Source of the DNA: Actinomadura luteofluorescens
Lineage (GTDB): Bacteria > Actinomycetota > Actinomycetes > Streptosporangiales > Streptosporangiaceae
Length of the DNA stretch: 64,000 nt
NCBI RefSeq assembly: GCF_013409365.1
Contig: NZ_JACCBA010000001.1
Coordinates: forward strand, 2,604,001-2,668,000
Direction of reading: 5' to 3'
Part shown: one piece after another, positions 1 to 9,516 of the stretch
How the letters are laid out: every line of letters starts with the position of its first letter
Numbering within the stretch: the stretch's first letter is position 1
Translations under genes and position numbers: made by a program
The notes under the pieces: generated by a model
Database searches by the model: none
Seen by the model: the letters and a program-made list of their open reading frames with translations, nothing else
Told to the model about the DNA's origin: nothing

Positions 1-1
1 G

Positions 2-1380
2 TCCTACGCGGAACTCGAACGGCGGGCGGCGTCGCTGGCCACGGCGCTCGGCGGCCGGGTGGGGGACGGGAAGGTCGGAGTCCTGTGCCGCAACCACCGC
101 GGGTTCGTCGAAACGGTCCTCGCGGCGTCGCGGCTCGGCAATGACGTCGTGCTGCTGAACACCGACTTCTCCGGCAGGCAGCTGGGGCAGGTCCTCGAAC
201 GCGAGGGGATCGAGCTGCTCGTTCACGACGAGGAGTTCGCCCCGGCCGTCGAGGAGTCGGGGTTCGACGGGCAACGGGTGCTCGCCTGGGCCGAGGAGGG
301 GGCCGCGACGATCGACTCGCTGATCGCGGAGACCACCGCCGAACCCGTCAAGCCCGGCCGGGCCGGCCGGGTGGTCCTCATGACGTCCGGGACGACCGGC
401 ACCCCCAAGGGGGCGCGGCACGATCTGTCCGCGTCCTCGCTGCTGCCCGCGGCCCTGAGTCATCTGATGCGCGTTCCCGTCCGGTCGGGCGCGCCGATGG
501 TCGTCGGGCCACCGCTCTTCCACCTGCTCGGCTTCGCGTACACGACGGTCGGGCTCGCCATGGGGGCGCCGCTCGTGCTGTCCCGCCGCTTCGACCCGCG
601 GCGGACGCTGGAGACGATCGCGGACACCGGGGCGGAGGCGCTCGTGGCGGTGCCGGTGATGCTCCAGCGCATCCTGGACGTGCGGGACGCGCCGCCGACG
701 CCGGCGCTGCGGGCGGTCGTGTGCGGCGGGGCCGCCCTGCACCCGCACCTGTCCGAGGCGTTCATGGACGCGTTCGGCGACGTGCTCGTCAACGTGTACG
801 GCGCGACCGAGACCGGGTGGGCCACGATCGCCACGCCCGAGGACCTGCGGGCCGCGCCCGGGACGGTCGGCCGGCCGTCCTTCCGGCTCACGATCAAGGT
901 GCTCGGGCAGGACGGGCGGGAGCTGCCCGCGGGCGAGACCGGGGAGGTCCACACCGGCGGCGGCCTGCGGTTCGCCGGCTACACCGGGGGCGGCGGCAGG
1001 CGGGTGCGCGGCGGGCTGACCGGCACCGGCGACCTCGGGCACTTCGACGCGGCGGGACGGCTGTTCATCGACGGCCGCGCCGACGACATGATCGTCTCAG
1101 GCGGGGAGAACGTGTTCCCCGGGGAGGTGGAGAACCTGCTCGGCGGCCACCCGGACGTCGCGGACGCGTCGGTGGCCGGGGTGGACGACGAGAGGTTCGG
1201 GCAGCGGCTCGCCGCGCACGTCGTCAGAAACGAGGGGGCGGCCGTCACCGAGGACGACCTCAAGGAGTACGTGCGCGCGCACCTGGCCCGGTACAAGGTC
1301 CCGCGGGACATCCGGTTCGTCCGCGAACTGCCCGCACCAGCACCGGCAAGGTCAGGCGGCGGGCTCCCGGCGACCGTTGA
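2..1380 (+). CDS. AMP-dependent acyl-CoA synthetase/ligase, 5'-partial and frameshifted near the 3' end
   Basis: Adenylate-forming enzyme that would activate a carboxylic (probably fatty) acid to an acyl-AMP and then acyl-CoA. The gene is open from the left edge, so its N-terminus is missing. Visible core motifs are the P-loop-like MTSGTTGTPKG (near 388-420), the aromatic/ATP motif VYGATETG (near 796-819), TGDLG (near 1025) and the hinge region before GRADDMIVSGGEN. The C-terminal lysine motif RTSTGK is present but in a different frame: at 1331-1333 a run of three C stands where four would keep the frame, so the first frame runs on into unrelated proline/arginine residues while the second frame gives RTSTGKVRRR and stops at 1380. 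Either a real inactivating 1-nt deletion or a sequencing error in a C run; the catalytic lysine depends on which. Faces the small gene at 1434 convergently. Confidence 0.85.
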
Positions 1381-1433
1381 GGGAACGCCCGGGCCCAGGG
1401 CCGCGAGGTCCCGGGCGCACCCCGTCCCGAGGG

Positions 1434-1742
1434 TCAGGCGGCGCCGGCGCGCCGCTTGGCCGCCATGCAGATGCGGGCGAGGTCGTTGAGGGCGTCGGCG
1501 CGGCGCTCGTCCAGCGTCCGGCGGTCGCCCGGCCCGGCCTCGGCGAGGGTGTCGATGACCAGGGAGAACACCGGCCATTCGGCGGGCCCGATGGCGCCCT
1601 GGAAGTCGACGCCGTCGGCCAGGTCGTCCAGGTCGAGGTTGCGGGCGAAGGTGGCGAGGGCGGCCTCGGCCGCGACCACGCCGATGCGCATCGCCAGCGC
1701 GGCGGGCTCGCGATCGAGGGAGCGCACGGTGCTAGAACCCAT
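1434..1742 (-). CDS. small hypothetical protein
   Basis: About 102 residues, Ala/Asp/Leu-rich and predicted helical, with no signal peptide, membrane segment or motif I recognise. I placed the start at the ATG giving MGSSTVRSLDRE. An ATG four codons upstream and a GTG at 1763 are in the same frame, and none has a convincing Shine-Dalgarno sequence. The 60 bases upstream carry two copies of the self-complementary hexamer ACGCGT, which could be regulatory. It sits between a convergent acyl-CoA synthetase and the methyltransferase on the same strand. A real gene is likely from its codon pattern, but the function is unknown. Confidence 0.55.
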   Translation of the reverse strand: MGSSTVRSLDREPAALAMRIGVVAAEAALATFARNLDLDDLADGVDFQGAIGPAEWPVFSLVIDTLAEAGPGDRRTLDERRADALNDLARICMAAKRRAGAA

Positions 1743-1796
1743 GTTCGACAACATAGACCACACGCGTCACACGCGTCGAAAGTTTGCTCGAAAACG

Positions 1797-2576
1797 TTAT
1801 CCGACGATGGCCTGCTGGAAGAGGTAGGAGTGCGTGAAGTGCAGGGCGCCGTCGACCATGCTCGGGCGCATGCCGGTGGCCGGTCCCCCCGCCAGCTCGT
1901 CCTCCAGCTCCCGCCTGATCCGCGCCGCGGCCTCCGGAGGGGTGTGCGAGAACTCCAGCCACGGGTCCAGCGGGCGGCCGAGGTCGAACCGGTCGGCGCG
2001 CTTCACCGTCGCGCCCGCCCCCGTGACGAGCTCGGTGATCCGCGCCTCGGTGAGGGCCTCGCCGTGCGAGGGGTCGCGGAGGCGCTCGATCCGGTCGGGG
2101 TCGCCGGCCAGGCCCTCGGGCCGGACCAGGTCGGCGATGATCAGCGCGGCGCCGGGCCGGCTGACCCGGGCCATCTCCTTCACGACGGCCCCGGGGTCGG
2201 CGACCTGGTGCAGCGAGAAGCGGGTGACGACGAGCGTGAACGACCGGTCGAGGTAGGGCAGGGCGGTGGCGTCGCCGTGCGCGAAGGTGACGTTGGTGAG
2301 GCCGGCGTGGTCGGCGTCGCGCTTGCCTTCGGCGAGCATCGCGGGCGTGATGTCGAGCGCCGTCACGTGCCGGACGCGGCGGGCGATCGCGCGGGACACG
2401 ATGCCGGTCCCGGCGGCGACCTCCAGAACGACGTCCTCCAGATCGAGTTCGGGGTCCATGAACCGGACGAGCCGGTCCAGGTGGCGGGTGAACGCCGTGT
2501 TCAGCCTCGGGTCGGAGAACCCGGCCGCCTGCTTGGAGAACTCCCGTACCACCTTCTCGTCATGGGTCACCGACAC
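1797..2576 (-). CDS. class I SAM-dependent methyltransferase (UbiE/Methyltransf_11 type)
   Basis: Transfers a methyl group from S-adenosylmethionine to an unidentified substrate, in the cytoplasm. The SAM-binding motif I is VLEVAAGTGIVS near residues 50-60, followed by the acidic motif II ALDITPAM, motif III-like HGDATALPYLD and the motif IV/post-I region FSLHQVADP, all typical of Methyltransf_11/UbiE-like enzymes. The GTG start at 2576 was chosen because a GAGGAGG Shine-Dalgarno sequence lies 4-6 bases upstream; a longer frame to 2618 has no such site. About 259 residues, a normal family length. No neighbouring pathway gene gives the substrate, and ubiquinone or menaquinone methylation is not implied. 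Confidence 0.85.
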   Translation of the reverse strand: MSVTHDEKVVREFSKQAAGFSDPRLNTAFTRHLDRLVRFMDPELDLEDVVLEVAAGTGIVSRAIARRVRHVTALDITPAMLAEGKRDADHAGLTNVTFAHGDATALPYLDRSFTLVVTRFSLHQVADPGAVVKEMARVSRPGAALIIADLVRPEGLAGDPDRIERLRDPSHGEALTEARITELVTGAGATVKRADRFDLGRPLDPWLEFSHTPPEAAARIRRELEDELAGGPATGMRPSMVDGALHFTHSYLFQQAIVG

Positions 2577-2648
2577 GCCGCCTCCTCGGATGGTTGCCCG
2601 GATCATCCCCGAAACCACGCACGGTGAACAGAGGCGGCGGCGAAACGC

Positions 2649-5600
2649 TCAGGCGGCGGGGACGCCGTCCAGCAGCGCGGCGAGCCCGGCGGCGTCGAGC
2701 AGGTCGGCGGGACGGACGGTGACCTCGGCGGAGACGTAGTGGAACGCGGCGCTGACCTGCTCGACCGCCACCCCGGCGAGCTGGGCCCACGCCAGCCGGT
2801 ACGCGGCGAGCTGCACGGCGGCGAACCGGGCCTCCTCGCCGCGCGGCGGGGAGCCGGTCTTCCAGTCGACGACCTCGTATCCGCCGTCCCGGGACCGGAA
2901 CACGGCGTCCATCCGGCCCCGGACCAGCCGGTCGCCGATGATGGTCTCGAACGGCACCTCGACGTCGAGCGGCTCGCGCGCCGCCCACTCCGACCGCTCG
3001 AAGCGCTCGCGCAGCGTCGCCAGGTGCGCGTCGTCGGCGGCGCCCTCGTCGGCGGCGCCGGGCAGCTCGTCGGGGTCGAGGAGGCGCTGCTGCCCCCAGC
3101 GGCCCTCCAGCCAGGCGTGGAACGCGGTGCCGCGCCGCGCGTAGGGGGCGGGCGGGCGCGGCATGGGCCGGCGGATCTGCCGCGCGAGCGCCGCCGGGTC
3201 GCGCGCCAGCGACACCAGCGACGACACCGACAGGTGCGCGGGCAGCTCGACGAGCAGGCCGTCGCCTCCGCGCCCCCGGTCGCGCTCGGCGAGCAGCAGC
3301 TCGACGTCGCGCGCCCACGCCGTCATGCGTCCCCGGTCGGCGTCGGACAGGCCGCTGTTCCCGGCCCAGTGGCGGGTGCGCCCGGCCATCTCGTCCTCGA
3401 CCATGCGGGCCCCCTCCACGACCGCCTCGTAGCGCGCCCGCGCCGACACGTCGGAGCGGCCGCGCTCGCCCGGCGCGGCGGGCCACTGCGCCTCCTCCGG
3501 GTCGGCGAGCAGCGGGTTGGCGGCGCCCTCCTCCGGCGGGTCGGCCCACGCGGCGACGGACCCGGCCCCGGCGAGGCAGACCGCCCGCACCTCCTCCAGG
3601 AACGGCGAAGGGCCGAGCGGGCGCCCCGAGGACCCCCACCAGTAGCCGGTGGTGATCAGCAGGCTGGACGCGCGGGTGACCGCGACGTAGGCGAGCCGCC
3701 GCTCCTCCCGCAGGTCGCGCTCGGAGCACGCCTGGTCGAACGCGGAGAGGTCGTCCTTCTCCAGCCCGGTGAGCGCGGGCAGGTCGGCGCGGTCGCCGCG
3801 CAGCATGAACGGCAGGACGCGCGGGTTCGCCGTCCAGCGGGTGGCGTTCTGCGGCGGTGAAGGGAAGATCGACCCCTTGGCGGGGGAGCCGTTCTTCTGC
3901 GGCGTGAACGCCAGCCCGGGGACGACGACGACCGGCCATTCCAGCCCCTTGGAGGCGTGCACGGTGAGGAGCTTGACGCTGTCGGTCTCCCCGACCCGCC
4001 CGGCCTCCAGCCCGAACTCCTCGGTCTCGGCGGCCTTGAGGTAGGCGAGGAACGCGCCGAGCGTCGGGTCTTCGGCGTCGCCCGCGAACGTGGCGGCCGC
4101 GTCGATGAACGCGTCGAGGTCGGCGCGGGCGGTGACGGGGTCGAGCCCGGACCGCGCCGCGACCTCGATGTCGAGGCCGAGCGCGCGCTCGGCCTCGTTG
4201 ACGAGGTCGGGCAGCGGCAGCCCGACCTGGCCGCGCAGGACGCGCAGCTCGTCGCGGAGGCGGCGCAGGCGCCCGTACCCCTCGGGCGAGAACGCGTCGG
4301 GCGCGCCGAGGTCGTCGAGCGCGTCGACGAGGCTGCCGGTCTCCTGGTTCAGCTCGCTGACGAGCTGCCGCAGCGGATCGTCCCCGGCCTCCCCCTCGCC
4401 GGGGGCGACGCCGGACGCGGGCTCGGACGCGGGCTCGGACGCGGCGGTCGGCACGCTGCCGGACGCGGGGTCGGATCCCTCGCCGGGCTCCCCGCCGGAC
4501 GCGGGAGCGGGCGCGGTGGCGGATGCAGTGGCGGGGGCGGATGCGGGGGCGGGCTCGGCGGTCGGCACGCCGGCGGAACCGCTGCCGGACGCGGGGGCGA
4601 GCCCTCCGCCGGGCTCGGAGCCGGGGCCCTCCTGCGGTGCGGCGGCGGGGTCGGGGCGGGTGATGTCGCGGGCCGACTCCTGGGCCAGGGCGCGGGCGCG
4701 GCGGCCGAGGGCGACGAGGTCGCGGGGGCCGAGGCGCCAGCGCGGGCCGGTGAGCAGCCGGGCGAGGGACGCGCCGGCGGTCGGGTCGTGCATGACGCGC
4801 AGCGTGGCGACGACGTCCTGCACCTCGGGGACGGTGAGGAGGCCGCCGAGGCCGACCACCTCGACCGGGATGCCGCGCGCCTCCAGGGCCCGCCTGATCA
4901 GCGGGAACTGCGACCGCTTCCGGGCGAGGACGGCCACGTCGGAGTAGCGGAGCGGCTCGGTCTGGGGGCCGCCGTCCGGGGCGGTGCCGGGGTCGGAGGC
5001 CATGAGCCCGGCGATGCGCGCGGCGATGCGGTCGGCCTCGTCCTCGACGGTGGGGAACAGGGCGCACTCGACGCGCCCGCGCCCCTCGCGCCCGGCGCCC
5101 GGGACGAGGCGAGGAACGGCCTGCGTCTCGGCGCGCAGCTCCTCCTGCACCCTCGCCGCCGCCTCCAGGATCTGCTCGCCGTTGCGGAACGACCGGCTGA
5201 GCTGGACGACCGGCGCCGCCACGGGGCGCCCCCCGGGGGCCGCCGCCGGCTGCGAGGGGAAGTCGTAGGCGAACCGCAGCAGGTTCCCGGCGCTCGCGCC
5301 GCGCCACCCGTAGATGGACTGGCACGGGTCGCCGACGGCCGTCACGGGATGCCCGCCCGCGAACAGCGACTTGAGCAGGACGAGCTGCGCCTGGCTGGTG
5401 TCCTGGTACTCGTCCAGCAGGACGACCGAGAACCGGGACCGCTCGATCATCCCGACCTCGGGGTGCCTGTAGGCGATGCGGGCCGCCAGGGCCATCTGGT
5501 CGCCGTGGTCGATGACCTCGCGGTCGGCCTTGGCGCGCCCGTACGCCTCGATGAGCGGCATCAGCTGCTCGCGGACGGCGTGCTTGGCGAGGATGTCGCG

Positions 5601-6230
5601 CTGCGCCTTGAGCGGCTTCTTCACCACGGCGAGCCGCTCGTCGAGCCACGCGCCGACCTTGCGGACGTCCTCGGCCGTGCGCAGATGCTCCGACAGGTCG
5701 CCGGAGAGCTCCATGACGGCCTTGGTGACGGTGTCGGGCTGCCATTCGATCCGGTCCATGGGGCCGTGGTAGGCGTCGACCACCCGCGAGCAGATCTGCC
5801 AGGCGACGGCCGGCGAGATCAGACGCATCGTCGGTTCGAGCGCCTCGCGCAGGGCGTGGTCGCCGAAGAGCCGCGCCGCGTACGAGTGGTACGTGGACAC
5901 CATCGGCTCGCCGTCGAACAGGGCCTCGCCGCCCAGCCGTTCGAGCTCGTCGCCCGGCAGGACCTCGCGGAGCCTGTCGAGCCGCTTGCGCACGCGCGCG
6001 CCGAGCTCGGCGGCGGCCTTGCGGGTGAAGGTGAGCCCGAGGACGCGCTCCGGCCGGACGAAGCCGTTCGCGACCAGCCACACGACCCGCGCGGCCATCG
6101 TCTCGCTCTTGCCCGACCCGGCGCCGGCGATCACCGCCATCGGCGCCATCGGCGCCTCGATCACCCGGGTCTGCTCCTCCGTCGGCGCCGGGATCTCCAG
6201 CAGCCGGGCCAGTTCTCCCGGCGTGATCAC
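2649..6230 (-). CDS. adnB: AdnB, UvrD-type ATP-dependent helicase with C-terminal RecB-family nuclease
   Basis: One subunit of AdnAB, the heterodimeric motor-nuclease that resects double-strand breaks in actinobacteria. The 1193 residues begin with an SF1 helicase: Walker A AGAGSGKS at about 35-42, the motif GLTFTRKAAAELG, the Walker B/motif II LLDEYQDT, and motif III-like GDPCQSIYGWRGA. The later helicase motifs LTVHASKGLEW and YVAVTRA precede a PD-(D/E)XK nuclease with the catalytic VVDWKTG. An Ala/Pro/Ser/Gly/Glu-rich stretch of about 95 residues (roughly 522-617) interrupts the helicase part and looks like a lineage-specific disordered insertion. The GTG start has a GGGGGAG site; AdnA ends 19 bases upstream, so the pair is almost certainly co-transcribed. 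M. tuberculosis Rv3201c is the model I recall. Confidence 0.93.
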   Translation of the reverse strand: MITPGELARLLEIPAPTEEQTRVIEAPMAPMAVIAGAGSGKSETMAARVVWLVANGFVRPERVLGLTFTRKAAAELGARVRKRLDRLREVLPGDELERLGGEALFDGEPMVSTYHSYAARLFGDHALREALEPTMRLISPAVAWQICSRVVDAYHGPMDRIEWQPDTVTKAVMELSGDLSEHLRTAEDVRKVGAWLDERLAVVKKPLKAQRDILAKHAVREQLMPLIEAYGRAKADREVIDHGDQMALAARIAYRHPEVGMIERSRFSVVLLDEYQDTSQAQLVLLKSLFAGGHPVTAVGDPCQSIYGWRGASAGNLLRFAYDFPSQPAAAPGGRPVAAPVVQLSRSFRNGEQILEAAARVQEELRAETQAVPRLVPGAGREGRGRVECALFPTVEDEADRIAARIAGLMASDPGTAPDGGPQTEPLRYSDVAVLARKRSQFPLIRRALEARGIPVEVVGLGGLLTVPEVQDVVATLRVMHDPTAGASLARLLTGPRWRLGPRDLVALGRRARALAQESARDITRPDPAAAPQEGPGSEPGGGLAPASGSGSAGVPTAEPAPASAPATASATAPAPASGGEPGEGSDPASGSVPTAASEPASEPASGVAPGEGEAGDDPLRQLVSELNQETGSLVDALDDLGAPDAFSPEGYGRLRRLRDELRVLRGQVGLPLPDLVNEAERALGLDIEVAARSGLDPVTARADLDAFIDAAATFAGDAEDPTLGAFLAYLKAAETEEFGLEAGRVGETDSVKLLTVHASKGLEWPVVVVPGLAFTPQKNGSPAKGSIFPSPPQNATRWTANPRVLPFMLRGDRADLPALTGLEKDDLSAFDQACSERDLREERRLAYVAVTRASSLLITTGYWWGSSGRPLGPSPFLEEVRAVCLAGAGSVAAWADPPEEGAANPLLADPEEAQWPAAPGERGRSDVSARARYEAVVEGARMVEDEMAGRTRHWAGNSGLSDADRGRMTAWARDVELLLAERDRGRGGDGLLVELPAHLSVSSLVSLARDPAALARQIRRPMPRPPAPYARRGTAFHAWLEGRWGQQRLLDPDELPGAADEGAADDAHLATLRERFERSEWAAREPLDVEVPFETIIGDRLVRGRMDAVFRSRDGGYEVVDWKTGSPPRGEEARFAAVQLAAYRLAWAQLAGVAVEQVSAAFHYVSAEVTVRPADLLDAAGLAALLDGVPAA

Positions 6231-6249
6231 CTCGCTCCCCCCGAGCTAG

Positions 6250-9200
6250 TCAGTCACCCACCTGCCCGCCCTCGTCATGGACGGGGCAGCAGGAGCGTAC
6301 GGGACAGGTGCGACACTTGTCGTTCGCCCTGGCCTGGAAGACGTCGCCGGCCATCCCCGTGGCGACGATCTCGACGAGCTTCTTCGGCCACTCGGGGTCG
6401 GCGTCCTCGGCGGGCGGGGGCTGCTCCTGCTCGCGCGCCTTCGCCGTGAACGCGGCCTTGCCGACCTGGATCAGCTTCGCGCCGCCCGGCTCGATCAGCC
6501 CGTGCCGCTCGAACGCGCCGAGCATCACCGCGTACTGGTACACGCCGAGCTGCGGATGCCGGGCGAGGTCGTCCTTCGGGACGGCGGTCGTGGAGGTCTT
6601 GATGTCGATGATGACGGCGCGGCCCTGCTCGTCGCGTTCGGCGCGGTCGATGCGGCCCTTGATGACGACGCGGCCGAGGTCGACCTTGAACGACTCCTCC
6701 AGCGCGACGACCTCGTTGGGGTTGTCGCGGTGCCAGGCGAGGAACTTGTCGACCATCGTCGCGGCCTGCTCGCGCTGCTTCTCCGAGTACCACGAACTGC
6801 GGAACTCCAGATCCTTCCAGATCTCGTCGAGGCGCCGCGCGACGTGCACCTCGTCGACGCCGTCGTCCGCGCCCGCCATCTCGGCGACGGCATGGACGAC
6901 CTTGCCCATCGTGCTGTACTCGTTGGGCCCGCCCTCCTGGGCGCCGACCGCCGAGGCGAGCAGCCAGCGCAGCCCGCACGTGGTGAACGCCTCGACCTGG
7001 GACGGCGAGATCGCGATGGGCTCGTCCTCGGCGAACGCGGGCCCGCCGTCCGACAGGGCGGTGATGGCGTACCAGTTCTCCGGCCTCGCGCCGCGCACGC
7101 CCGCGCGCGCCAGGCGGGCCAGGTGCCCGGCCGCCGCCCGCCGCAGCGGCTCCGGGCGGGCCGGGTCGCCGACGACCGAGCGCAGGTCGGCCACCAGCGC
7201 CGACAGCGACAGCCAGCGGGTCTTCTCGTCCAGCTGGGACTGCTCGATCGCGCCGGGCAGCAGCTCGTTCAGGAAGCGGGACGGCCTCTCCTCGGTGTCG
7301 TCGCCCCCGACGGCCGTCACCACGAGCCGCCTGCGGGCGCGCGTGACCGCCACGTAGAACAGGCGCCGCTCCTCGTCGAGCATCTTGGCGGCCATCGAGG
7401 CCCCGGCGGCGGCGTCCCCGTCGGGCTCGGCGCCGGCCGCGTGCTCGATCAGCTCCTCGACGCCGAGCAGCGACCCGCGCAGCCGGACGTCGGGCCAGAC
7501 GCCCTCCTGGACGCCCGCGACGACGACCACGTCCCACTCCAGGCCCTTGGAGCGGTGCGCGGTGAGGATCCGGACCGCCTCGCCCTCGGGCGCCTGCTCG
7601 GCCAGCGTGTCACCGGCGATCTCCTGGGAGGCGATGTTGTCGACGAACAGCTCGGGCCCCGCCTGGGGAAGCCGGTCCACGAACCGCGCGGCGTGATCGA
7701 ACAGCGCCACCACCGCGTCGAGGTCGCGGTCGGCCGCCGCGCCGCGCGTCCCGCCCTTGACGCTCTGCTCCAGCAGCACGTCGGCCTGGCCGCTCTCCTG
7801 CCACACGGCCCACAGCACGTCCTCGGCGGTGCCGCCGTCGTGCACGCTGCGCCGCGCCACCTCGATCAGGTTCGCGATCCGCTCGGCGGGCGCGCGGACC
7901 CTCTCGTTGACCAGCACCAGCTCGCGGGGGTCGTTCACCGCCGCGACCAGCAGATCGCCCAGCGGGCGAGCCTCTTCTCGCGGCCCGCCCGACAGCTCCT
8001 CGAGGTCGCGCAGAGCGCGCTTGAGGCGGCGCATCGCGAGCGCGTCGGCGCCGCCCAGCGGCCCGGTCAGGAGGTCCTCGGCCACGACCTCGTCCAGGAA
8101 GCCCTTCTTCAGCGCGGCCCGCAGCAGGACGAGGAACGGCCGGACGGCGGGCTCCCCCACCAGCGGCACCTCGTCACCGGCGACGACCACCGGCACTCCG
8201 GCCTGGGCCAGCGCCCGCCGCAGCACCGGGACCTGCCGCACGGCGCTGCGCACCAGGACCGCCATCCGCGACCAGGGCACGCCGTCGAGCAGGTGGGCGC
8301 GGCGCAGCTCGTCGGCCACCAGCGCGGACTCCTGGCTCTCGGAGTCGGCGATGACCGCGCGCACCTCGCCCTCGTCCAGCTCCTCCACCGGCCGCAGCGC
8401 GCGGTGCTCGGCGGCGCCCGCCGACCCGGCGGGCAGCCGCCGCGCGACGCGGCGCGACGCGGTGAGGATCTCGGGCCCCATCCGGCGGCACGTCCGCAGC
8501 GCCACCACGGGCGCCGGGTCGCCGCCCAGGGTCGGGAAGCGGGCCGGGAACTCCTGGATGCCGCGCACGTCGGCGCCCCGGAACCCGTAGATCGACTGGT
8601 CCGGGTCGCCGACCACGACCAGGTCGCGCCCCTCGCCCGCGAGGTGGTGCAGGAGAGCCTCCTGCGCGGGGTCGGTGTCCTGGTACTCGTCCACGAACAC
8701 CGCGTCGTAGGCGTCGCGCTCCCGGATCCGCACCTCCTCGTCCGCGAGCATGCCCGCGGCCAGGTGGATCAGCTCGCCGTAGTCGTAGGTGGGGACGGGG
8801 TCGAGCAGGAACCGGTCCACGTACCGCTCCATGAACCCGCCGATGGCGGCCCAGTCGTCGCGGCCCCTCACGCGCCCGAGAGCGGCGAGGTCTTCGGCGG
8901 CGTACTGCCGCTCGACCGCGCGCAGGGCGAAGTCGCGCAGCTCCTCGGCGAACCCGCGCGTCGCCAGGGCGGCCCTCAGCCGCTCGGGCCAGTCGCGGGC
9001 GCCGTCCGCGAGCTCGCCCTCCAGCAGCCGCCGCACCTCCAGCAGCTGCTCCGGGCCGGACAGCAGCCGCGGGGCCGGTTCCTCGTTCAGCACGGCGTCC
9101 CGCCGGATCAGCGCGTACGCATAGCCGTGGAAGGTGAGCGCCAGCGGCGTCCGCGTCGTCCGGTGCAGGCGGCCGGTGATGCGCTCGCGCAGCTCCCCCG

Positions 9201-9435
9201 CCGCCTTGCGGCTGAACGTCAGGACGAGCACCCGCTCGGGGTCGACGCCGCGGTTCTCGATACGGTCGACGACCGCCTCCACGATCGTCGTCGTCTTCCC
9301 GGTGCCCGGCCCCGCCAGCACCAGCATCGGCCCGCCGGCATGCTCGACCACCCGCCGCTGCTGCTCGTCGAGCACAGGCGGGACGCTCCGCGCGGGACCC
9401 GCGCGTCGCACGAGACGGTAGGAAGCTGACGGCAC
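6250..9435 (-). CDS. adnA: AdnA, UvrD-type ATP-dependent helicase with C-terminal RecB-family nuclease
   Basis: Partner of AdnB in end resection. The SF1 motifs are Walker A AGPGTGKTTT at about 41-50, VLTFSRKAAGELR, VFVDEYQDTDPAQ, VVGDPDQSIYGFRGAD, ILTAHRSKGLEWD and FYVAVTRARR. The C-terminal nuclease has the VIIDIKTS core; a Cys in FTTCGLRW before it and the cluster CRTCPVRSCCP after it fit the iron-sulfur ring of AddB/RecB-type nucleases. 1061 residues is the normal AdnA size. The annotated GTG start lacks a Shine-Dalgarno sequence; a second GTG eight codons in is possible. First gene of the adnA-adnB operon; the 81 bases upstream hold inverted repeats listed separately. Confidence 0.92.
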   Translation of the reverse strand: MPSASYRLVRRAGPARSVPPVLDEQQRRVVEHAGGPMLVLAGPGTGKTTTIVEAVVDRIENRGVDPERVLVLTFSRKAAGELRERITGRLHRTTRTPLALTFHGYAYALIRRDAVLNEEPAPRLLSGPEQLLEVRRLLEGELADGARDWPERLRAALATRGFAEELRDFALRAVERQYAAEDLAALGRVRGRDDWAAIGGFMERYVDRFLLDPVPTYDYGELIHLAAGMLADEEVRIRERDAYDAVFVDEYQDTDPAQEALLHHLAGEGRDLVVVGDPDQSIYGFRGADVRGIQEFPARFPTLGGDPAPVVALRTCRRMGPEILTASRRVARRLPAGSAGAAEHRALRPVEELDEGEVRAVIADSESQESALVADELRRAHLLDGVPWSRMAVLVRSAVRQVPVLRRALAQAGVPVVVAGDEVPLVGEPAVRPFLVLLRAALKKGFLDEVVAEDLLTGPLGGADALAMRRLKRALRDLEELSGGPREEARPLGDLLVAAVNDPRELVLVNERVRAPAERIANLIEVARRSVHDGGTAEDVLWAVWQESGQADVLLEQSVKGGTRGAAADRDLDAVVALFDHAARFVDRLPQAGPELFVDNIASQEIAGDTLAEQAPEGEAVRILTAHRSKGLEWDVVVVAGVQEGVWPDVRLRGSLLGVEELIEHAAGAEPDGDAAAGASMAAKMLDEERRLFYVAVTRARRRLVVTAVGGDDTEERPSRFLNELLPGAIEQSQLDEKTRWLSLSALVADLRSVVGDPARPEPLRRAAAGHLARLARAGVRGARPENWYAITALSDGGPAFAEDEPIAISPSQVEAFTTCGLRWLLASAVGAQEGGPNEYSTMGKVVHAVAEMAGADDGVDEVHVARRLDEIWKDLEFRSSWYSEKQREQAATMVDKFLAWHRDNPNEVVALEESFKVDLGRVVIKGRIDRAERDEQGRAVIIDIKTSTTAVPKDDLARHPQLGVYQYAVMLGAFERHGLIEPGGAKLIQVGKAAFTAKAREQEQPPPAEDADPEWPKKLVEIVATGMAGDVFQARANDKCRTCPVRSCCPVHDEGGQVGD

Positions 9436-9439
9436 AACA

Positions 9440-9510
9440 GTTCATTGGAACAGATCACAGGGACCGTTCTGACCACAACGCACGCATGTCGCTAGAGAGA
9501 AATGCGACAA
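9440..9510 (-). promoter_or_regulatory. adnA upstream region with two inverted repeats
   Basis: The non-coding stretch before adnA holds a perfect TGTCGC-N11-GCGACA inverted repeat (9487-9509) and a GTTC-N4-GAAC palindrome (9440-9451) only a few bases before the start codon. On the minus strand the outer repeat contains TTGTCG followed ten bases later by TAGCGA. This resembles, but does not match exactly, the RecA-independent damage promoter known from mycobacteria (TTGTCRGTG-N8-TAnnnT). A regulatory role is inference. Confidence 0.4.
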
Positions 9511-9516
9511 GCAGTA

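Noticed and set aside
4378..4665. Repetitive DNA as a possible CRISPR or VNTR outside genes
   Set aside because: It is in frame inside adnB with irregular units and no spacers.
2560..6081. Very long second reading frame on the adnB strand
   Set aside because: Arg/Ala/Pro-rich shadow of adnB caused by high GC; no motif, while the other frame has every helicase motif.
6277..9429. Long plus-strand frame opposite adnA
   Set aside because: Antisense shadow with composition-driven openness; no domain.
9440..9451. GTTC-N4-GAAC as a LexA box
   Set aside because: The actinobacterial LexA box is GAAC-N4-GTTC; the orientation here is reversed.
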